A stretch of DNA of 64,000 nt from Allobosea sp. (lineage in GTDB: Bacteria > Pseudomonadota > Alphaproteobacteria > Rhizobiales > Beijerinckiaceae), in assembly GCF_030695125.1 (NCBI RefSeq), contig NZ_JAUYTP010000067.1, positions 62,001-126,000 on the forward strand. Direction: 5' to 3'. Each line of letters opens with the position of its first letter. The stretch's first letter is position 1. Under the pieces are notes generated by a model. That model ran no database searches and was not told where the DNA came from. It was given only the letters and a program-made list of their open reading frames with translations. Below are positions 25,189-33,773 of this stretch, piece by piece. The translations under genes were made by a program, and so were the position numbers.

Positions 25189-26157
25189 ATGAAAACGCTT
25201 CTGCTCGGCCTCGCGGCCGCTGCGGTGCTGGCTGTCGCGCCGTCCACGGCCCAGACCTATCCGAGCCGGCCCATCACCATGCTGGTGCCGTTCGCCGCGG
25301 GCGGCACCACCGACGTCCTGGCCCGCATCCTCGCCGAGGACATGGGGAAAACGCTCGGTCAGAACATCATCGTCGAGAATGTCGGCGGGGCTGGCGGCCG
25401 GAGCGGGACGGAGCGCGTCATCAGGGGCGAGCCGGATGGCTACACGATCCTGTTCGGCAATATGGGCCCCATGGCCGCCAGCAAGGCGCTGTTCAAGGAC
25501 CAGCGCTATGATCCCCGCACGGACCTCGCGCCCATCGGCCTCGTCGCCGACGTGCCGATGGTGATCGCAGCCAGCAGGAAGAGCGGGGTCACGGACCTCA
25601 AAGCCTTCATGGCGAAGATCAAGACCGAAGGCGACAAGGTGACGTTCGGCACGGCCGGCTTTGGCGCGACGTCCGATCTCGCTCCCCGTCTCCTGCTGCA
25701 TCTGACGGGACTGAAATCCACCGTCGTGCCCTACAAGGGCGCGGGGCCGGCGATCCAGGATCTGATCGGCGGCTTCGTCGACGGGGTCATCGACCAGACG
25801 GCGACCCTTCTGCCCCTGCACAGCGGCGGCTCGGTCACGGCGCTCGCCGTCACCGGCGACAGCCGCCTGCCCCAGGCGCCGGATGTGCCGACCTTCGCCG
25901 AAGCCGGATTTCCGGAGTTCGGCATGAAGGTCTGGAATGCGCTCGCGGTTCACAAGGACACCAGCCCCGCCGTCGTTGCGCGGCTGGTGGCGGCACTCGA
26001 TACGAGCCTTTCGTCCGAATTCGTCGGCAAGCGGTTCGAAAGCCTGGCGGTACCCGTCCCGCCGGCCGCCATCCGCGGGCCGGGACATCTCGGCACGCTG
26101 GTGGCTGCGGAGGTGAGCCGCTGGGAGGCCGTCCTGAAAGACGTGCCGAAACAGTGA
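25189..26157 (+). CDS. Tripartite tricarboxylate transporter (Bug/TctC) substrate-binding protein
   Basis: A 322-residue periplasmic binding protein. A signal peptide (KTLLLGLAAAAVLAVAPSTAQ) is followed by the hallmark YPSRPITMLVPFAAGGTTDVLAR, then NVGGAGGRSGTERV and VPYKGAGPAIQDLIGG. These are standard Bug family features for binding carboxylates. No tctA/tctB membrane genes are nearby, as is common for Bug proteins. GGAGG sits 4 bases before ATG 25189; ATG 25186 would be too close. Site C upstream suggests control by the GntR regulator and a ligand related to the neighbouring pathway. Confidence 0.9.
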   Translation: MKTLLLGLAAAAVLAVAPSTAQTYPSRPITMLVPFAAGGTTDVLARILAEDMGKTLGQNIIVENVGGAGGRSGTERVIRGEPDGYTILFGNMGPMAASKALFKDQRYDPRTDLAPIGLVADVPMVIAASRKSGVTDLKAFMAKIKTEGDKVTFGTAGFGATSDLAPRLLLHLTGLKSTVVPYKGAGPAIQDLIGGFVDGVIDQTATLLPLHSGGSVTALAVTGDSRLPQAPDVPTFAEAGFPEFGMKVWNALAVHKDTSPAVVARLVAALDTSLSSEFVGKRFESLAVPVPPAAIRGPGHLGTLVAAEVSRWEAVLKDVPKQ

Positions 26158-26247
26158 CCATGGCTGGGCCTGCGCCAGAGGCTCGCTTGCGCCCACCGCG
26201 CTGGCAATCCGTCCGCTCCTCCTCTTAGGACGAGCAGGCGGAGCCTC

Positions 26248-26266
26248 GGGGGCGGCATCCGCCCCC
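26248..26266. terminator. Hairpin between convergent genes
   Basis: GGGGGCGG and CCGCCCCC form a perfect 8-bp stem around CAT, between the tctC-like gene and DUF302. There is no clear T-run; it may act as a bidirectional terminator. Confidence 0.4.
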
Positions 26267-26274
26267 TTGGTCGG

Positions 26275-26727
26275 TCACTGACCGCCGGCGGCTTTGGCCA
26301 GACCGGCGAGCGCGCCGGCCATCGCGGTCAGTGGCTCGTCCTGTCCGGTGATCTGATAGCGCTCCTTCAGCGCCGATGGCGGCGTATAGCCGATCATGAC
26401 CTTCCCGGTCCCGTCCTGCCAGACCAGCATCTTCATCGGCAGTTCGATGGCGACCGATGGCTGGGCCAGCATCAACGGTGTGCCGAGGCGCGGATTCCCG
26501 AACATGATCACCTCGGTCGGCAGCATCTCCAGCCCGGCGGCCTTGGCCGCGGCAGCGTGGTCGATCCGCGCGGCGATGCGGATGCCGCGCTTCTCGAGTT
26601 CGGCCGCCAGCCGGTCCGAGGTCTCCTTCACGGCGAACCGACTTTCGACCGTGGCGAGGGGCTGCGACAGCGCCGTCGCGGTCGTTAGCAGCAGGGCGGC
26701 AAGACTCATGGCCAATGCGCGTGTCAT
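26275..26727 (-). CDS. Secreted DUF302 protein
   Basis: A 150-residue protein with a signal peptide (ALAMSLAALLLTTATALSQ). A DUF302 domain follows, containing the typical RFAVKETSDRLAAELEKRGI, EVIMFGNPRLGTPLM and PMKMLVWQDGTGKVMIGY. DUF302 proteins are small periplasmic proteins often found near redox and metal genes; their activity is unknown. It lies 31 bases downstream of the radical SAM gene on the same strand and probably shares its ECF-type promoter. Confidence 0.85.
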   Translation of the reverse strand: MTRALAMSLAALLLTTATALSQPLATVESRFAVKETSDRLAAELEKRGIRIAARIDHAAAAKAAGLEMLPTEVIMFGNPRLGTPLMLAQPSVAIELPMKMLVWQDGTGKVMIGYTPPSALKERYQITGQDEPLTAMAGALAGLAKAAGGQ

Positions 26728-26758
26728 CTGGTGAACTCCGACTGCGAGGTTTTGGGGA

Positions 26759-27706
26759 TCAGGACTTCTTCACGCCGCAGGCCGCGCCGCCCAGGACACA
26801 GAAGGTCGCGCAGGAGCGATGGTTCAGCGGCACCGCGACCTCCGCCTGCTTCAGCGTGCGGCCAAGCTCGAACCGCTCGTCATAGGCGATCAGGGTGCAG
26901 GCCACGACCGCCGGCGCATCGGCGCCCTTGCGCCGAACGACCATTCGCGAGGTCGCGCACATGACGTCGTCCGGGCTCTTGTTCAGAATGCCCCAGCACG
27001 CCTCGGTGATCTCCGGCGGGTTGCCGTCGGGGGTCATCTCCGGAAAGATCACGAGTTGGACCGGGTCGTCGCAGTCGACCGCGATCGCCTCGCGATCGAA
27101 CAGCTCGCGATAACCCGCACGCGCGACCGCCTCCGGCTCGCCGTCCAGATGCCGACCGGCGATCTCGATCTGGAATCCTTCCCGTGACAGGAAGCGCAGG
27201 CCCTCCATCGCCTTGGCGAAGGAGCCAACGCCCCGCTCCGCGTCGTGGATGGCGGCATGATGGCTGTCGAGCGAGACGCGAAAGCGCAGCAACCCGCCAT
27301 GCGCCTCGCGCAGCCGCCTGAGGTGCTCCTGGCGCCGCATAATCGGCCGCATCGCATTGGTGAGCACGAGCGTCTCGAACCCGCGCTCCAGCGTCTCCGT
27401 CAGGATGGCGATCATGTCGCGGTTCATGAACGGTTCGCCGCCGGTGAAGCCGATCATCCGGACCGGCAGCCGCTCGACCCGCACTTCATCGAGATAGGTC
27501 GTGACATCGGCGAGCGAGAGGTAGACCAGCCGGTCGTTGCTGGGGGAACTCTCGATGTAACAGTTCTGGCAGGTGATGTTGCACAGCGTGCCCGTATTGA
27601 ACCAGAGCGTCTCCAGCCGCTTGAGATGGACGCGCGCGCGCCGCTCGCCCTTGGCGGTCCGCACAGGATCGACAAACTTGGCCGTGATAAAGGTTGGCGC
27701 GTTCAC
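26759..27706 (-). CDS. Radical SAM protein with Cys-rich C-terminus
   Basis: A 315-residue radical SAM enzyme. The 4Fe-4S motif CNITCQNC (CxxxCxxC) is near residue 39. IGFTGGEPFMNRDM supplies the GGEP SAM-binding motif, and VSLDSHHAAIHD follows. The C-terminal third has several cysteines (EACWGIL, VMCATSR, VACTLIA, SCATFCVLGGAACG), suggesting an auxiliary iron-sulfur cluster as in SPASM-like proteins. I chose GTG 27706 with GGAG upstream, since residues upstream are low-complexity. An ECF-type promoter (GTAACG-N16-CGTATC) lies 29 bases before it. The substrate is unknown; it is not obviously ArsS. Confidence 0.85.
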   Translation of the reverse strand: MNAPTFITAKFVDPVRTAKGERRARVHLKRLETLWFNTGTLCNITCQNCYIESSPSNDRLVYLSLADVTTYLDEVRVERLPVRMIGFTGGEPFMNRDMIAILTETLERGFETLVLTNAMRPIMRRQEHLRRLREAHGGLLRFRVSLDSHHAAIHDAERGVGSFAKAMEGLRFLSREGFQIEIAGRHLDGEPEAVARAGYRELFDREAIAVDCDDPVQLVIFPEMTPDGNPPEITEACWGILNKSPDDVMCATSRMVVRRKGADAPAVVACTLIAYDERFELGRTLKQAEVAVPLNHRSCATFCVLGGAACGVKKS

Positions 27707-27734
27707 AATCTGGCTCCGACGTAATTCATGTGAA

Positions 27735-27762
27735 GATACGCGCAAGGCGGCCGCTTCGTTAC
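27735..27762 (-). promoter_or_regulatory. ECF-type promoter P2 (radical SAM operon)
   Basis: On the minus strand GTAACG (27762-27757) is followed after exactly 16 bases by CGTATC (27740-27735), 29 bases before the radical SAM start. It is one of seven matching sites across 27.7-39.8 kb. Confidence 0.65.
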
Positions 27763-27895
27763 GGCGTCCCCGAACTTTTTGTCGTGACGCTCGGCGCGCA
27801 GCGCCTCGGCGGAGCGGAGGGCGGGCCGCCCCGGCTCGCCCGGCCCCACACGCCCGCCTCACGCAAAGCTGTTTTGCGGAGTGGCGCAGCCGCTT

Positions 27896-27923
27896 GTAAC
27901 AAAACAGCAGTCCGGCCCGAATG
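27896..27923 (+). promoter_or_regulatory. ECF-type promoter P1 (sigma factor gene)
   Basis: GTAACA, 16 bases, CGAATG lies directly before the ECF sigma gene, implying autoregulation. The -10-like element ends 12 bases before the GTG start, so the leader would be very short; an internal ATG at 27981 is an alternative start. Confidence 0.65.
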
Positions 27924-27935
27924 AATGGATGAGGC

Positions 27936-28502
27936 GTGCACGAACGCAAGCCAGAACGCGAAGACGAATGGAGCCGCCTGATGCGACTGGCGCTCGATGG
28001 CGATCAGGTCGCCTACAAGACGCTGTTGGCCGCCCTCGTTCCGCATGTACGCGGCAGGGTGCGGCATGTTCTGGCGCGCTCGGGACGCGGGCAGGCGGAG
28101 GTCGAGGACATCGTCCAGGAGACGCTTCTCGCCGTCCATCTGAAGCGCGCGACCTGGGACTGGTCGATGCCGCTGACGCCCTGGCTGAACGCCGTGACGC
28201 GTCACAAGACGATCGACCTCCTGCGCCGCGTAGGCGCGCGCGGCGAGGTCGATCTCGACGACGCCGTCGAGACCCTCGCCGCGCCTGACGACGGCGGCGA
28301 GAGCCAGCTCGATGTGCAGCGCATGCTGTCGGTCCTCGACGGGCGCCAGCGTCAGATCGTGGAGCAGGTGTCGCTCGCCGGCCGGAGCGCAGCCGAGGTC
28401 GGCGGTCAACTCGGCATGAGCGAGGGTGCGGTGCGGGTCGCGCTGCATCGGGCCCTGAAACAGCTGGCCCGGACCTTCAAGGGGAGAGCCGATGCGGACT
28501 GA
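27936..28502 (+). CDS. ECF RNA polymerase sigma factor (SigF/NrsF-type)
   Basis: A 188-residue sigma-70 family protein. Region 2 contains VEDIVQETLLAVHLKRATWDW and LNAVTRHKTIDLLRR. Region 4 contains LDGRQRQIVEQVSLAGRSAAEVGGQLGMSEGAVRVALHRAL with the helix-turn-helix. It overlaps the following NrsF-like gene by 11 bases, the arrangement of Caulobacter sigF-nrsF. I used GTG 27936; ATG 27981 is possible. The GTAAC-N16-CG promoters before it and six neighbouring units are proposed as its targets. Induction is probably by thiol-reactive stress sensed by the anti-sigma partner. Confidence 0.9.
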   Translation: MHERKPEREDEWSRLMRLALDGDQVAYKTLLAALVPHVRGRVRHVLARSGRGQAEVEDIVQETLLAVHLKRATWDWSMPLTPWLNAVTRHKTIDLLRRVGARGEVDLDDAVETLAAPDDGGESQLDVQRMLSVLDGRQRQIVEQVSLAGRSAAEVGGQLGMSEGAVRVALHRALKQLARTFKGRADAD

Positions 28503-29127
28503 CGACATGATCGACGTGCTGGTCCGGGATCTGCCGAACCAGCCGAAGCCCGTCAGCACGATCCTGCTGCGCTGGTGGCCGGCCGCGGCCGCGCTCACAG
28601 GCGCCGGCTTCCTTGCGCTCACCGGCGTGCGCCCCGATCTCGTCACGGCGGGCCTGGCGCCGACGCTGGTGAAGCTGATGCTCGGTGCGCTGATCGCCCT
28701 GACCGCGATCTTGGGCGCGCTCGATCTCTCGCGGCCGGAGGTGCAGGCTTCGGCAGCCTCGAAATGGCTCCTCGCCGTCGTCGGGTTCCTCGGCCTCGTC
28801 GTGGCGACCGATCTCCTGCGCCACGGTCTCGACGGCTGGTGGGCGCGGCTCTTCGGCAAGGGCATCGTCACCTGCCTCACGATCGTTCCGGCCCTGGCGG
28901 CCCTGCCGCTGATCGCCTGTCTCACGATACTCCGGCGCGGAGCCACGTCCGAGCCCATGGCCGCCGGCGCGCTGGCCGGCCTCGCCTCCGCCGGCCTCGC
29001 GATCCTCGCCTACGGCCTGTTCTGCAACGAGGACAGCCCGCTCTTCATCGCGACCTGGTACAGCCTCGCCGCCCTGATCGTCGGCCTGGCGGGGGCAGCG
29101 CTTGGCCGCGCCATGCTGCGGTGGTGA
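28492..29127 (+). CDS. NrsF-like (DUF1109) membrane anti-sigma factor
   Basis: A 211-residue inner-membrane protein with about six hydrophobic helices. The N-terminus MRTDDMIDVLVRDL is typical of DUF1109/NrsF. Cysteines occur at residues 128, 143 and 178 (IVTCLTI, LIACLTI, GLFCNEDSPLF). In Caulobacter NrsF conserved periplasm-facing cysteines are needed for response to chromate and cadmium, so the same kind of sensing is plausible here. It overlaps the sigma gene and should hold it at the membrane until stress. Confidence 0.88.
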   Translation: MRTDDMIDVLVRDLPNQPKPVSTILLRWWPAAAALTGAGFLALTGVRPDLVTAGLAPTLVKLMLGALIALTAILGALDLSRPEVQASAASKWLLAVVGFLGLVVATDLLRHGLDGWWARLFGKGIVTCLTIVPALAALPLIACLTILRRGATSEPMAAGALAGLASAGLAILAYGLFCNEDSPLFIATWYSLAALIVGLAGAALGRAMLRW

Positions 29128-29203
29128 CGCGCCGTCCTGCTGTCGCGCCCCTCTTCACGGAACGAGACATGACGGCGCGGCAGGAGCGATGCTCCGGCGA
29201 GGG

Positions 29204-30337
29204 TTAGCGCCGGAACGCTGAAAAGTGCTGCATGAAGCGTCTGTCGATCCAGTCCTTCCAGCGCCAGACCCACCGGCCTTCGACCGCAAACCAGCCGCTG
29301 CGGCCGGCGATGGCGGACCCGTCGCCGGTCATCAGGATCGTCAGATAGTTCCGGTCCGGCCGATGCGGCGCCAGCGCCTCGCCGCGCGCCCTGCGGCGCA
29401 GGTTTCCGGTGAGCGCCGCCCCCTGCCGGACGGCGAAGACACCGGCTTTCGGCGTCGGATCCTCGACGACGGTCGCGCAGTCACCGACAGCGAAGACCGC
29501 GGGATCATCGATGCAGGTCAAAGACCGCGTCGTCTGCACGAAGCCATGGCGGTCCGTGGGGAGCCCGGTCGTGGCAAGCCAGGAGGGAGCACGCGCCGCG
29601 GTCGACACGAGCACCGCATCGGCCGTGATGAAACGCTTGTCCTGCGCCCGCAGACCTTGCGCGTTGATCTCGACGACCCGGAAATCGTCCAGCAGGGTCA
29701 CGCCATGACGGGCCAGCGCGGCTCTCGCCCGCCGGCGCACGCCGTCATTGAGCGTGGCGACGAGCCCGTTGCTCGCGGCGAGGCCGATCCAGAACGGCCG
29801 GCCCTTCGGATCGAGCCCCTTCAGCCGCGCCTTCAACGCCAGCGCAAGCTCCACCCCGGCCGCGCCCCCGCCGACCAGGACGATGCGGCGCGGTCCGTCG
29901 GGGCGGGCGGCCGCCTCCAGAAGCGCGTCCAGACGCGAGATGAAGCTGCTGATGGGCTTGACCGGGATGCCGTGCTCCTCGGCCCCGGCGATGCCCGACA
30001 GATCCGGCGTGATGCCGACATTGAGGGAGAGCGTGTCGTAGGGAACGCTGTCACCGTTCTCCGTGGTCACAGTCCGCCGGGCGCGGTCGATCGCGGCGGC
30101 CGCGGAGCGGACCAGCGTCACGCCGCAGACCTCGGCCAGCCGGCCGAGATCGATATGCATCTCGGCATGGCTGTAGAGCCCCGCGACATGACCGGGCAGC
30201 ATGCCCGAATAGGGCGTCAGCAACCGGTCGGTCACCAGCGTGATCGTCATGCCGGGCTCGGGCCGCTGCGCCAGCGCGCGGATCACCTGCACATGGGCGT
30301 GCCCCCCGCCGACGAGAACGAGCCGGTGCCCGGTCAT
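29204..30337 (-). CDS. FAD/NAD(P)-dependent oxidoreductase (SelD N-terminal-like, NDH-2-like)
   Basis: A 377-residue flavoprotein. The FAD motif is VLVGGGHAHVQV at the N-terminus. The NAD(P) motif is RIVLVGGGAAGVELALAL near residue 150, and the second FAD region is VFAVGDCATV near residue 290. This family occurs fused to SelD in some bacteria and alone in others, and is distantly related to type II NADH dehydrogenases. It overlaps the DUF2064 gene by four bases and ends the long minus-strand operon. A broken paralogue fragment is at 10368. The electron acceptor is unknown. Confidence 0.85.
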   Translation of the reverse strand: MTGHRLVLVGGGHAHVQVIRALAQRPEPGMTITLVTDRLLTPYSGMLPGHVAGLYSHAEMHIDLGRLAEVCGVTLVRSAAAAIDRARRTVTTENGDSVPYDTLSLNVGITPDLSGIAGAEEHGIPVKPISSFISRLDALLEAAARPDGPRRIVLVGGGAAGVELALALKARLKGLDPKGRPFWIGLAASNGLVATLNDGVRRRARAALARHGVTLLDDFRVVEINAQGLRAQDKRFITADAVLVSTAARAPSWLATTGLPTDRHGFVQTTRSLTCIDDPAVFAVGDCATVVEDPTPKAGVFAVRQGAALTGNLRRRARGEALAPHRPDRNYLTILMTGDGSAIAGRSGWFAVEGRWVWRWKDWIDRRFMQHFSAFRR

Positions 30338-31038
30338 GGCCGCGCCTCCGCCATGCCGGCCAGAGCGGCGCGGGTGAACGCCGCCGCTTCGTCGCCGCTC
30401 GCCAGGCTGGCGCGCAGCCAGTCGAGATCGGCGGCCTCGTCGATGTCGCGTTGCGGCGGCAGCATCTGCACGTTCAGGCCGGCGGCGTCGGCGCGGTTCA
30501 GCGTCTCGCGTAGCACGCCCGAGGTGCTCCATGGCATCGGTGCGAAGAGGGAGCCTGCCGCCTGCAGCGAGCGCAGGCCGATCAGGCAATAGCCGCCATC
30601 GACGCTCGGGATGAGCACGATCCGGCGGTCATCGCCCTCGCGAAGGCTGCGCGCGGAGGCGGCGATGACCTCGCCGGTGATCAGCGGAACATCCGCGCCC
30701 ATGATGATCGCGCCACCCGGGCAGCGCTGCAGCAGCCGGGCAAGGACGTCGCGCATCGTCGCACCGAGGTCGCCGGCGTCGGCGAAGTCCAGGGGCCATC
30801 CCGGCCCGAGGATCGCGCCGATCTCGGTCGCGGCATCGGCCGGGCGAAAAAACGCCGCGCGGTCGAGCCGCTGCAGGCGCGCCGCCGCGACGGCGGCCGC
30901 GGCGCAATCCTCGAGGAAGGCGCGCGCCAGGCGCGCCGCCCTGTCGGGACCAATGGCCGCGGCCAGCCGGGTCTTGGCCGCCCCGGGGCGCGGCGGCTTG
31001 CACATCAGGCCGAACCCGATCGGCGCCTCGCTCAGCAT
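30334..31038 (-). CDS. DUF2064 / TIGR04282-type glycosyltransferase-like protein
   Basis: A 234-residue protein with a nucleotidyl/glycosyl-transferase A-type fold. It opens IGFGLMCKPPRPGAAKTRLAAAIG, the signature of this family. The metal-binding segment is AIIMGADVPLITGEVI, followed by SVDGGYCLIGL and MPWSTSGVLRET, all characteristic. Databases name relatives arsenosugar biosynthesis glycosyltransferases, but direct evidence for that reaction is limited. Start and stop overlap both neighbours (TGATG with the GT2 gene, ATGA with the oxidoreductase). Confidence 0.85.
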   Translation of the reverse strand: MLSEAPIGFGLMCKPPRPGAAKTRLAAAIGPDRAARLARAFLEDCAAAAVAAARLQRLDRAAFFRPADAATEIGAILGPGWPLDFADAGDLGATMRDVLARLLQRCPGGAIIMGADVPLITGEVIAASARSLREGDDRRIVLIPSVDGGYCLIGLRSLQAAGSLFAPMPWSTSGVLRETLNRADAAGLNVQMLPPQRDIDEAADLDWLRASLASGDEAAAFTRAALAGMAEARP

Positions 31039-31748
31039 CACGGCGCCCCTTGACGCGTCGGGCGCAGGGCCTCGCGGCCGATGACCCAGAGAATCTTGAC
31101 CCCCGCCCTGACCGCACCGCCGAGCGTTCCCGAGACCTTGGAGACCCCGATCCGGCGCCTGTAGTCGACAGGGATCTCGATCGTCCTGAGGCGCTTGCGC
31201 GCCGCCTTGATCTGCATCTCGACCGTCCAGCCGAAATTGAGGTCGGCCATCCCCAGCCGCTCGAACTCGCACCACGAGACAGCGCGGAACGGCCCGAGAT
31301 CGGTGAAGCGCTCGCCCCAGACCAGCCGGATCAGCGAACAGGCGAGCCAGTTGCCGAAGACCTGCTGGGGCGTCAGCGCGCCGCTTTCGCGCCGCCCCAA
31401 GACGCGCGAACCCAGCGTGAAGTCGGCCCGTCCGTCGACGATGGGCTCGACGAGGCGGATCATGGCGGAGAGATCGTCGGCGGCGTCGCCGTCGACGAAA
31501 ACGATGACATCGACGGGCGGCAACGCCGCGATCGCGGCCAGGCAGGCCCGGCCATAGCCGGGGCCGTCGACCTCGACCACGATGGCGCCGTGATCGCGCC
31601 CGATCTGGGCCGTCCCGTCGGTCGAGCGATGGTCGCCGATCGCGACCGCGTCGACGAAAGCGGGCATGGCCCGCAGCACCACGGGCAAGGCCTGCGCTTC
31701 GTTGCGGGTCGGTATGACCACGCCGATCCGTGCGTCCTTGAGGCTCAT
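31038..31748 (-). CDS. Family 2 glycosyltransferase (polyprenyl-phosphate sugar synthase-like)
   Basis: A 236-residue cytoplasmic GT-A enzyme. The N-terminus is IGVVIPTRNEAQALPVVL. GDHRSTDGTAQIG supplies the nucleotide-sugar motif and VFVDGDAADDLSAM the DxD metal motif. NWLACSLIRLVWGERFTDLGPFRAV and TVEMQIKAARKRLRTIEIPVDYRRRIGVSKVSG resemble dolichyl/undecaprenyl-phosphate sugar synthases. It overlaps the GT-C membrane protein upstream, suggesting it charges the lipid-linked donor used by that protein. Confidence 0.88.
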   Translation of the reverse strand: MSLKDARIGVVIPTRNEAQALPVVLRAMPAFVDAVAIGDHRSTDGTAQIGRDHGAIVVEVDGPGYGRACLAAIAALPPVDVIVFVDGDAADDLSAMIRLVEPIVDGRADFTLGSRVLGRRESGALTPQQVFGNWLACSLIRLVWGERFTDLGPFRAVSWCEFERLGMADLNFGWTVEMQIKAARKRLRTIEIPVDYRRRIGVSKVSGTLGGAVRAGVKILWVIGREALRPTRQGAP

Positions 31749-33166
31749 GCCGACGCTCCGGCGGCTGACGACCGGCGGATCAGGAGAGCAACCAGCAGCG
31801 CCGGTACGAGATGCAGGAAGGCGAGGCCGTAGCCATGCAGGTCACGCAGGCCGGCCGCCGCGAGCGGAAAGAACAGGTAGTAGACCGGCAGCCCGATCGA
31901 CGCGGCCACGAATGGCCATGCCCCGCTGGCCGACGCCAGCGGCAGGAACCAGGCGGCATACCAGGGGAACTGGGCCGGCGAGAGGTAGAACAGGGCGGCC
32001 GCGAGGATCGCAGCGCGGGCGACCAGGGACTCCAGGCCTGCGGATCGGGGCGCCGCGACCGCGAGGCTCGCGGCTCCCGCCGTCAGGACGACCAGAGCGC
32101 GCAGCAGAACCTCGCCCGTGCCCGGCCCGACAAGCTGGAGGAAGAGATAGGAGGCCCAGGCGTAAGGCGCATTGTTGACGGACCAACCGCCGGCATAGGC
32201 CGTCAGCCCTGCATGGGCGGAGAGACTGGCCCAGAACAGCGGTGCGCAGAGGGCCAGGGTCGTCGCTCCGAGCGCCAGCGTGAAGACCGCCAGCGCCCGA
32301 CGGTCGGGCCACAGCGCCCGCGCGACCAGCGGCGCGAGCAGGATCGGCCACAGCTTGACGCCCGCCGCGATCCCGAGGCCGAGGCCCGCCCATGCGGCCG
32401 CGCGACGATGGGCGGCGATCAGCGCGGCGAGGATCGGGAGCGCAAGCACGGCATCGACATGGGCCTGCCCGGTCAGGCAGAAGGCCATCAGCGGATTGCA
32501 CCAGACGAGCGCGACCAGCAGCGGCGAGCGCCCGGTCGAAACCAGAACCCGCCAGATCAGAACCGCCGCCAGCGCCTCCGTGCCGAAGAACACGACGCGC
32601 AGCCCGTCCAGGCTCCAGGGCGCGATCAGGTGGGCCAGCGCGAACGCCGCTTGCGCCCCGCCCGGATACATCGAGCGCAACTCGGGGAAATTGATCGACG
32701 TGATCGCAGCCCGCCCCGCCCCGACCAGTGGCGCCAGGGCTCCCTCCGCTCCCTGCAGCAGCGCCTCGGGAGCGTGGGCATAGGAGCTCAGGCCATGCGC
32801 CACCATAGCTCCGTCGAGCAGATAGCGGAAATGATCGTCCTCCAGCATCGGCCCCGCGCCGAAATAGGGCACGCGCATCAGGACGCCGGCTGCCGCGATG
32901 GCAAGGCCGAGTACCAGGCCGGTTGGCATGTCGCGCGCCCGCCAGACCGCCCAGAGCAGCCCCGCGGACGACAGGGACAGCATGAGGCCAAGCGACAGCG
33001 CGACCGGCCAGGCATCTCGCCGTGAGCCGGGCGCCGCGCCCCAGACCATCGCGATCACCGTCTGCATCATGATGCAGACGCCGAGCATGGCGAGCAGCGT
33101 CGATCCGCGGCGATCCCAGGCGGATCGACCGGCCACGGAGGCGTCCGGACCCGTTGCGGCCGTCAA
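31745..33166 (-). CDS. Polytopic GT-C (GT87-like) mannosyltransferase-type membrane protein
   Basis: A 473-residue protein with 10 or more hydrophobic segments. The acidic pair in the first large loop, PMLEDDHFRYLLDG near residue 110, is the likely catalytic site of GT-C enzymes using lipid-linked sugars. FYLSPAQFPWYAAWFLPLA and IAAGVKLWPILLAPL are further family features. The start is a TTG (33166) overlapping the rhodanese stop as TTGA, with coupled translation. Together with the GT2 protein it suggests glycosylation on the outer face of the membrane. Confidence 0.8.
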   Translation of the reverse strand: MTAATGPDASVAGRSAWDRRGSTLLAMLGVCIMMQTVIAMVWGAAPGSRRDAWPVALSLGLMLSLSSAGLLWAVWRARDMPTGLVLGLAIAAAGVLMRVPYFGAGPMLEDDHFRYLLDGAMVAHGLSSYAHAPEALLQGAEGALAPLVGAGRAAITSINFPELRSMYPGGAQAAFALAHLIAPWSLDGLRVVFFGTEALAAVLIWRVLVSTGRSPLLVALVWCNPLMAFCLTGQAHVDAVLALPILAALIAAHRRAAAWAGLGLGIAAGVKLWPILLAPLVARALWPDRRALAVFTLALGATTLALCAPLFWASLSAHAGLTAYAGGWSVNNAPYAWASYLFLQLVGPGTGEVLLRALVVLTAGAASLAVAAPRSAGLESLVARAAILAAALFYLSPAQFPWYAAWFLPLASASGAWPFVAASIGLPVYYLFFPLAAAGLRDLHGYGLAFLHLVPALLVALLIRRSSAAGASA

Positions 33167-33765
33167 CGGCGTGTCGTCCTGGCCAGCAACTGGCCCCAGT
33201 TTTCGTCAAAGTGATGCGCCTCGCCGGGCCCCTCGCCCTTCACCAGGGCGCGGCCATCCGCCGTCCAACGAAAAATCCCGCCGCGCAGATTGTAGACGCC
33301 CGCGCTGGCGTGGGGGGCGATCTGCTTCAGCGTTGCCGTCATCATCTGCGAGGATCGTACGCCGACGGCGCAGTAGAACACGACCGGCCCATCGTCGAGC
33401 CGATCGCGGTGAAGGCTGAGGATTTCGGCGGCCGAGCTGCCGGGTTCGATCCGGATCGCGCCCGGCAGGTGGCCGGCATCGAACTCCTCCTGCGTGCGCA
33501 CGTCGAACAGCGTCGCCTCGCCGCGCCCCAGCATGGCGGCCAGGCCCGCGGGTGCGACGTCCGGAACGGGATGGCGCCGGGCCACCTCTCGCTCGACATC
33601 ATCCAGCGATACGCGCGGATCGGTCGGATCGAGCGTCCAGGGAGCCAGCCGAGGCTGGGTCGTCACGACAAAGATGGCTGCGCCCGCCACCAGGACCGCA
33701 GCCGTCACGGCTCCGGCCAGCAGCCGTCTCGTGTTCAGGCGTGGCGTCATGGACCGGACCGTCAT
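33163..33765 (-). CDS. Membrane-anchored rhodanese domain protein
   Basis: A 200-residue protein with one N-terminal membrane segment (LLAGAVTAAVLVAGAAIFVV). A periplasmic rhodanese domain follows: LFDVRTQEEFDAGHLPGAIRI and the active-site loop FYCAVGVRSS with Cys near residue 132. The remaining domain (AHHFDENWGQLLA) is short. Sulfur transfer or tellurite/selenium/arsenic-related persulfide chemistry is possible. It starts 8 bases after the DUF547 gene and overlaps the GT-C gene, so it belongs to the same operon. Confidence 0.85.
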   Translation of the reverse strand: MTVRSMTPRLNTRRLLAGAVTAAVLVAGAAIFVVTTQPRLAPWTLDPTDPRVSLDDVEREVARRHPVPDVAPAGLAAMLGRGEATLFDVRTQEEFDAGHLPGAIRIEPGSSAAEILSLHRDRLDDGPVVFYCAVGVRSSQMMTATLKQIAPHASAGVYNLRGGIFRWTADGRALVKGEGPGEAHHFDENWGQLLARTTRR

Positions 33766-33773
33766 CTGCGGGC

